From assembly GCA_036652735.1 (NCBI GenBank), contig JAVVVI010000040.1:1-14394 (forward strand): a stretch of DNA of 14,394 bases, written 5' to 3'. The DNA comes from JAGOGN01 sp036652735. Its GTDB lineage: Bacteria > Bacillota > Clostridia > Lachnospirales > Lachnospiraceae. Shown piece by piece: positions 14,382 to 14,394 of the stretch (positions are counted from its first letter, which is position 1; each line of letters starts with the position of its first letter). Under the pieces are notes generated by a model, which was given only the letters and a program-made list of their open reading frames with translations, had not been told where the DNA came from and searched no databases. Both the position numbers and the translations under genes were made by a program.

Positions 14382-14394
14382 ATGGTAATCTTTC
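14382..14394 (+). CDS. Start of an unidentified gene (runs off window)
   Basis: ATG at 14382 is preceded by GAGGTGA (14370-14376) with 5-nt spacing. Only four codons (MVIF) and one base lie in the window, so the product cannot be named. It does not look like the start of rplS. Its promoter lies downstream of tandem Spo0A boxes, so a stationary-phase or sporulation role is possible. Confidence 0.6.

Overview
The window is a low-GC Firmicutes chromosome segment, most likely from an anaerobic clostridium of the Lachnospiraceae type. The clues are the gene order yceD-rpmF-plsX-acpP-rnc-smc-ftsY ... ylxM-ffh-rpsP-khpA-rimM-trmD, strong AGGAGG-type ribosome binding sites, TTGACA/TATAAT promoters, and a tandem pair of exact Spo0A boxes near the right end, which points to a spore former. 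All genes are on the + strand. The family assignment is inferred from gene order and protein style, not from a database search.

Region 1 (1-2205) starts with an almost perfect sigma-A promoter driving yceD (DUF177) and rpmF (ribosomal protein L32), closed by a clear intrinsic terminator. plsX and acpP follow as a phospholipid/fatty-acid pair separated by 2 nt, and a perfect hairpin closes that unit. Region 2 (2284-8887) holds rnc (RNase III), smc (chromosome condensation), ftsY (SRP receptor), and then two genes not usually associated with SRP: a response regulator with a degenerate extra receiver domain, and an Hpt phosphotransfer protein joined to it by an ATGA stop/start overlap. No histidine kinase is present. 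Region 3 (8899-12502) starts at its own TTGACA promoter and encodes YlxM, Ffh, ribosomal protein S16, the KH protein KhpA, RimM and TrmD, i.e. SRP plus ribosome and tRNA maturation, ending in an intrinsic terminator.

Region 4 (about 12545-14221) is a decayed accessory segment. It contains a short open frame that may be a gene tail, an ABC exporter broken by an internal deletion that removes Walker A, its terminator, and a C-terminal scrap of an IS66-family transposase with its own internal deletion. The usual next gene of the trmD operon, rplS (L19), is not found here. Region 5 (about 14222-14394) carries a hairpin, two TGTCGAA boxes 10 bp apart, an extended -10 promoter and the first codons of a gene that runs off the window.

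The core genes couple membrane lipid supply, protein targeting, chromosome organisation and translation. The most interesting points are the kinase-less phosphorelay pair inside the SRP locus and the putative Spo0A-controlled promoter at the right edge. I did not find a convincing, wholly new multi-gene system.
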